Shown: piece after piece, positions 59,089 through 64,000 of the stretch | Layout: each line of letters starts with the position of its first letter | Numbering within the stretch: the stretch's first letter is position 1 | From: Scytalidium lignicola | Lineage: Eukaryota; Ascomycota; Leotiomycetes | DNA length: 64,000 nucleotides | Reading direction: 5' to 3' | Assembly (NCBI GenBank): GCA_002812745.2 | Contig: NCSJ02000005.1 | Coordinates: 248,001 to 312,000 of the forward strand | Notes under the pieces: generated by a model | The model's database searches: none | What the model was told of the DNA's origin: nothing | Seen by the model: only the letters and a program-made list of their open reading frames with translations | Made by a program: the position numbers and the translations under genes

Positions 59089-60335
59089 ATTGATAGGTAG
59101 AGTGTCTAATGAGACCGTATTAAGGATAGTTTCCTAGATAGCTTGCGAATAGGAACTAGCACACGTAGGAAGAGTATCGTGTGACACTAATAGATAGATC
59201 TGGTAAAGGCACGTCAGAATTCTGAGGGCACACATTTCAACCCTTTTTGAGTGGGGTGTAGAGGGTGGCAACGCGAAATGAAGTCTCTATGATCAAGAAA
59301 GCTAAAAGGGTGTACATACTGTTCGGAAAGGCTCTTGCAACACCCACAAGGACGCGTGGGGAGTGGGGTGTGGAATGGTTGAAAGGCGCAAGATGCGAGT
59401 GGAGGTAGAGGTAGATGTGGTGGTCTAGGCCGAGGAGCGGAGGTGGAGAGAGAGGTAGATCGGGAGTTCGGAGGGGGTGTAGAGATGAGGAAGTCGAGGA
59501 CAACGGGAAATGTTGCGCCTCAAAGAAGCTGTAGGAGAAGAGAAGTAGGTAGGTGTGAGAAGATGGAGGAAGGATGATAGTGAGAGGGAGGGAGAGGTCG
59601 AATGAAAGATTTCCTCTAGATTTTCGGTTGGAGTTGCTAAGTCTGCACCGCAGCGCGGGGCAAGGTGAAAAGGGCTTACAACCGAGAAAACGGTAACTTA
59701 CCCTCTCTAGCCTGTTGCTGTTGTTTTGGTTCTCACCACTTCCAGCTCAACGAATCAGAAAACACAGCTCCGTGGGAAATACAGTAGTGATGACTCGAGG
59801 CGCCAGCTGCATGCAACGGCACCAACCGCTATATTTTTGGGTGCGGGCTCTAGCTGTGGGTTTACGGCGAATTATGGTGATCAAATGGGGTTGTGAGGGA
59901 CCTAACGAGTAACATGCAAACCTAAGGGCTTTTGGAACACGAGAGTCTCTCTTGAACAATGCATAAACTGGGTCCAGAGCACGGGATTCCTTGGCCAACT
60001 ACTACGATCTTATACCATGTTTGAAAAAGCAAATATTATGAGCGGGACAAGCCACGAGGCTGGAAGAGAGATAGGCCACCTCTGAGGCCGCATCAATTTT
60101 CATGCAGCTGCAGTGCAGTAGCATCGCTAAAAGCCAACGCTCCAACAATGAATGTCCTTCAGGATTAAGAGAGCCTTTGTGGTGCCCGATTTGTCTTTTG
60201 TCATCGTCCAGCACGCATCATTCGTAGCTGCAGCCATATTGCGAGACCAATAGCCTTCTCTCTCGCCTCTTCTTGATGCTGATTCGCGAGGGCTGCTGTC
60301 CTGAGGAAGCGTGATGCGAATGCGCTACCTACTAG
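59089..60335. other. Intergenic region
   Basis: About 1.2 kb holding the promoter of the KH gene and the 3' end of the TBC gene. GA-rich between 59380 and 59600. No supported gene. Confidence 0.5.
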
Positions 60336-62862
60336 CTATGGCTCTCCCTCTGCCTCATCTTTCCTTTCCTTCCATCCCCTTATAGACCCAAGGTTGAAAC
60401 CTTCATCAGCGTCAGCTGGAGAAGGAAGTCGCGCGGTTTTGGTGATATCTTCCTCGCTTTCACCAAATAGAAAAGCAGCCTTTTCGCGACGGACATTCGA
60501 TCTTTTAGCCGAAGAGCGAAATGGCGGGGTCGGAGAACTGGAGTTTGAAGAATCATTAGGTTCTAGCATCCACGCAAATGAAGACTGCGCGATGCTCGCT
60601 CTTGTCGGTACTGGCGCTTTCGGCTGTGCTGGAAGCTCAGGCTCTTGGGAGCTCTGTTCTGGGCCATCATGGCTAGACTTGATCTGACCCACATCTGAAG
60701 GGAGAAGTTTATCTTCTGTCATATTCTCCAAATGCTCTTCCGTTTCTATCGAAGCCGTTAAAGAATCTAATAACGAATGCTGCGATGATGGACTCGTAGA
60801 TATCTTCAATCCTGGATCGGGGGGATGCTCTTGAGAGGAGCTAGGCGAAGGCGCCATAGTTACAACATCAGGCTTGGATGTGGCAGGTTGTTCTATATCC
60901 ATAGGGAGGGGTATAGAGGCATCTTCTAAATAGACCTTGACAAAGTCCACCCGGGAAATTGCTAGATCCATGGCTTTAAGGTAAACCTCTTTATCCTCGT
61001 TGGTTGAAATAGATACAGCTCTGAGGTCAGCCATAGCGTTATCCAGCATTTTTGCTAGTTGTCCGTTCCTGTTCTGCAGAGTAGAAAGAGATGTTCTAAG
61101 CGAAGCATCCGATTGATACCGTAGCTGGTTTGAATTTCTCCTGGATGTCGAGTTTGCCTTCGATACCTGTAACCCCTGCATGTTTTTTTTTTACTTCATC
61201 AACTGCTTCCCGCACAGCTCGGTTGATTCCCAGCCTCTCTCCTCGTTCAAAAACTCCTTTGGCAGCCCCCTGGAACAAAGCCTCAACCCCCCCTTGTTGT
61301 TGTAAGAATCGAGCTGATAATGGCGATCTTGTTTTTGAATGCTTTTGCGTTGAGCTTAATAGTTGATCCTCAGATGATAGATGGTCCGGGATTAGTTCTT
61401 GCAAGGCAAGATGTCTCTCACTGTACTTGTTGTTTAGTCTTGCACCTCCAGTAGCATTTAAGTTATCCCGCAGATATATAGCGTCATCCACAAATGTCCG
61501 AGGTGCATGTGGAGGCGATGTGGAAGGGTATTTAAGTAATAACATCAGAGCAAAGGAATAATTAGCTTCTAAAACTATTTAAAATCAGCTTCAAAGGTAC
61601 AGGTATAATAGTAAACCGAGATAGCTTACGTTGCCAGCGAATTCGCACTAGCATTGCCACGCAAATCAAATCTATTAAGTTTAACTCTGGGTCTTCAGCG
61701 AACAAAGTATCCCACAACTCTAATAAGTCCTCAAACGGGAATTCCCTGCCAAAAAGCAACCTTATCCAGCGTCTTCAATAAAGTCAGCACAGATTCTAAA
61801 GCGTAGTGAAGAAACTTACATTAAGAATATTTGAGGAAGTACCTCAATATCTGTTAAGTGTCTTGCCAATTCTGGGTCAACTTGTGCGAGGTAGAATTCG
61901 TGTATCTTCTTGCTTTTCTCAACAATAGGAGAAACACCACCTTGGGTATTTGTAGATGGAGTACCTGACCTTCGATCTGGCTCTCCTAGCTCATAAAAGG
62001 ATTTGGCAGACCTCATAACCAGGGAGAGTAAAGTAAAGGCATCATGCTCTATGTAGTTGAAGTCAAGAACCTCCTTTAGAAGGGAGTCGTCGAAATCTTT
62101 CCCGGTATCGGCAATCTGTTTGGAACTGGTCGAGTCTATGGCATCCTGTTCAATGACCCATATGATCGGAGCGAGGAGTTCATGCATGCCTTGGCGGTAG
62201 CCTACGTCCTGGTTGATTTTGCAAAACACAAACAAGATATCGAGCATCATTTGCTGGATATCTGATCTCCGAAAAAATGGTTCTTCTGGCATACATCTTT
62301 CTATATCTTGGAATATCTCTGCTCTCATTTCTTCATCCCGTCGTAAAGTATTCCAAGGTGACTGGAAGGTCTTAGCAACTTGAAATCCTATTTCAAGCCT
62401 ACAAAGGTCTAGTGCATGATGAAACTAGAATTCATAGTCCGAAAATCACTTACATTCTGGTCATCATTTAGAGGGTCAAGATCTGACCCAAGTTCGTTAG
62501 GATTTTCTATATATCTTAGCAGATGCTGTCTGAGAGAAGTATATGCACTCCTTGAGTCACCAAGATTCCGTGACCATCTTGTAATATCACTGCTTTGAAA
62601 AAGAAGAAATGTCTGAATAATCAGTCAATCATGAGATTACAATTAAATACAAACAAACAAAACACGTGCCTTCCAAGTTACGGATCGAAGACCTGACTTG
62701 CATGGGTTATCATCGCCTTCGGACTTGACAGCCCTCTTGAGACTGTCCAAACTCGAGGCTTGCGCCAGTGTGACGTGCCATCGTGTTCTTGTAAAAGGTC
62801 AGCTGAGAGAACGTGATATAAGTATATATCAGGTAGTACCTTGAATCTTCTAATGTACGCAT
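60336..62862 (-). CDS. TBC-domain Rab GTPase-activating protein (TBC1D5-like), one homopolymer frameshift
   Basis: Six exons: 62862-62840, 62787-62670, 62612-62454, 62361-61820, 61772-61630, 61574-60336. They give about 740 residues if one base is dropped from a run of ten A (61183-61192 on plus). The N-terminal half is the TBC domain: GLRSVTWK, SPWNTLRRDEE, DILFVFCKINQDVGYRQGM, QIFLIRWIRLLFGREFP and DLLELWDTLFAED. The catalytic Gln is in YRQGM; the usual IxxDxxR arginine is replaced near EIFQDIERCMPEE, where an Arg remains. The second half has short helices and a Ser/Pro-rich tail. The layout resembles TBC1D5, which acts on Rab7 at endosomes. Intron 2 appears to have a GC donor (AAG then GCACGT). 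It faces away from the next gene across 463 bases. Confidence 0.86.
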
Positions 62863-63325
62863 CCCGACCTCATTCTGACGAAGAACTGAAGACTTCAAAG
62901 CACCGCCGCGATTGACCGAACACATGCTCGTCCTACATCCAACCCCTACAGCTACCGCTAGCGCCGGCTGCGCACAGCTCACTTCCGCCTCAGCCTTGCC
63001 GGTATCAACGGCGCGCAACCAACAATCTTAGAACTCGTCTTAAACATATACAATCATATCCGAATTAAGCTATTTTCATTCTCTATACTCTGTCACTACT
63101 GAACGCATGCGAATTGACTATTATGATGCTCTTCTAGAATCACATCATTGCCGCCACCACGGTATTCTTGTTTTTGGAAAGACGGGATGCCAAGTACTTC
63201 CGCAGAACCACTAGATCTTCTGAGAAGACCATATATTCCGCCCTTGGCGCTGTTATATTATCTACCATAAACACGAACTTTAGAATAAAGTTCAGGCGTA
63301 TTCTCACCACAAAGTCCACTACATA
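62863..63325. promoter_or_regulatory. Divergent promoter region, TBC gene and downstream gene
   Basis: The 463 bases between the two divergent starts must hold both promoters. No specific sites were recognised. Confidence 0.5.
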
Positions 63326-64000
63326 ATGTCATCCGACCTCCTCGCCGAATTCGATAGCTTTTACAAGTCTCAAGGGGCCCAGCAATCATCTACGAACACG
63401 CAAAATCAGCAAGGAACGTCCCAAAGCACTCCTGTAAACAGCCAATCATGGACAGGAGGCGGCCCTCAACAATGGACTGCATCACAGCCGGTGGTAAGCC
63501 AGGATATATGGGGAGGGATGAGTAACTTTCAGGGAGGGGCATCTTCACAACAGACATCTGCACCACAAGATGATATATGGAGTGCTTTTGAAACCACTCC
63601 ACATAACGCCCAAGTTTCTGCATCATCTAAAACTACAAGCCAATTGAGCATTCAAAAAAACAATCAGAAAGCACTACAGCAAAGTTATAGAGATGAGCCG
63701 AAGCCTGGGGTGATTCGTCGCCCGACGCTTGAGATGTTTTCTGCTGGTGTAGGATACGATGAACCATCAAAAGGTTCTCCAAGTATTTCTAGAAAGCCAG
63801 AACGATCTCAGCGATCAGCAACCGCTTCCTCCGGTTCTCTCGGCGAAGTTTTGTTCGATGCTACTGACGAGATAGCTGAAGAAGACGATGAAGAATTTGG
63901 CGAGTTTGAGAGCGTACAAACTCAGTCTCAACAAACATCACAAACTCTGGATGATATTTTTGGTGATCTTACCATGAGCCCAGCCTCTACCCGTACTTCA
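63326..64000 (+). CDS. N-terminal part of an acidic, polar protein with a clathrin-adaptor-like motif
   Basis: An ATG at 63326 opens a frame that stays open to the window end (225 codons). It starts MSSDLLAEFDSFYKSQ and is rich in Gln, Ser and Thr. It has two conserved-looking blocks: RRPTLEMFSAGVGYDEP and the acidic EEDDEEFGEFESVQ, followed by LDDIFGDL. FGEFE and related DFGxF motifs bind the ear domains of AP-1 and GGA adaptors, and fungal AP-1 accessory proteins such as Laa2 carry them, so a role in clathrin trafficking is possible but is inference. No membrane segment or signal peptide is seen. No intron is visible in this part. The rest of the gene is outside. Confidence 0.7.
   Translation, partial: MSSDLLAEFDSFYKSQGAQQSSTNTQNQQGTSQSTPVNSQSWTGGGPQQWTASQPVVSQDIWGGMSNFQGGASSQQTSAPQDDIWSAFETTPHNAQVSASSKTTSQLSIQKNNQKALQQSYRDEPKPGVIRRPTLEMFSAGVGYDEPSKGSPSISRKPERSQRSATASSGSLGEVLFDATDEIAEEDDEEFGEFESVQTQSQQTSQTLDDIFGDLTMSPASTRTS

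Noticed and set aside
1..64000. tRNA, rRNA or CRISPR features
   Set aside because: I looked for B-box-like sequences, rRNA segments and regularly spaced repeats by eye and found none convincing. The only regular array, at 21192, has no unique spacers.

Overview
The window is nuclear DNA of a filamentous ascomycete (Pezizomycotina). The signs are introns mostly of 47-100 bp with GTAAGT/GTATGT donors and CTAAC/CTGAC branch sites, CT-rich leaders, and a gene set typical of these fungi: Mtw1/Mis12, a Hos4-like protein, Mss51, Rse1, a PAS kinase, a Clr5-domain protein and a DUF3455 protein. I lean towards Leotiomycetes or a relative from general resemblance only; the sequence alone does not settle the class.

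Layout. At 1-1043 is the C-terminal end of a Golgi CASP/Coy1 protein. Then come a small secreted DUF3455 protein (3067-3971), the kinetochore protein Mis12/Mtw1 (4953-6148), a mitochondrial PPR protein (6504-9117, minus), a histidine acid phosphatase (9353-10929), a phosphoglycerate-mutase-like protein (11213-12279, minus), the mitochondrial translation factor Mss51 (12716-14395, minus), the spliceosomal SF3b subunit Rse1 (14685-18708), an intracellular LysM protein (18863-19881, minus) and a 141-residue unknown (20465-20962, minus). From about 21.1 to 24.6 kb is an accessory island: a 23-bp repeat array with a 20-bp inverted repeat, a gene relic holding a 39-bp near-perfect palindrome, and a broken Clr5-TPR gene. 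An F-box/LRR protein with a possible prenylation tail (25038-27224, minus) separates this from a second, AT-rich island (29.7-32.4 kb). That island carries a diverged second copy of the relic gene.

The right half is core again: a PAS-domain kinase (33329-37566), a PXA-domain membrane protein apparently split by a 1.45-kb intron (38255-41792), a CENP-B/Tc5-type DNA-binding protein with a 22-nt microexon (43012-44883, minus), a 5.5-kb gene-poor stretch, a Hos4-like ankyrin protein (50365-54907), a Hut1-type nucleotide-sugar transporter (55409-56856, minus), a three-KH RNA-binding protein (57933-59088, minus), a TBC-domain RabGAP (60336-62862, minus) and the start of an acidic, polar protein (63326 onward).

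The core genes are not a pathway or cluster; they are unrelated housekeeping functions, several in divergent pairs with short shared promoters. No biosynthetic cluster, CRISPR array, tRNA or rRNA was seen. The assembly holds nine isolated single Ns. At least three conserved genes (PPR, PAS kinase, TBC) need a one-base correction to read through, so local sequence error is the likely cause there and must be kept in mind for the pseudogene calls. The best candidate for something undescribed is the two-copy relic family at 22052-22438 and 30400-30780, together with the repeat array beside the first copy.
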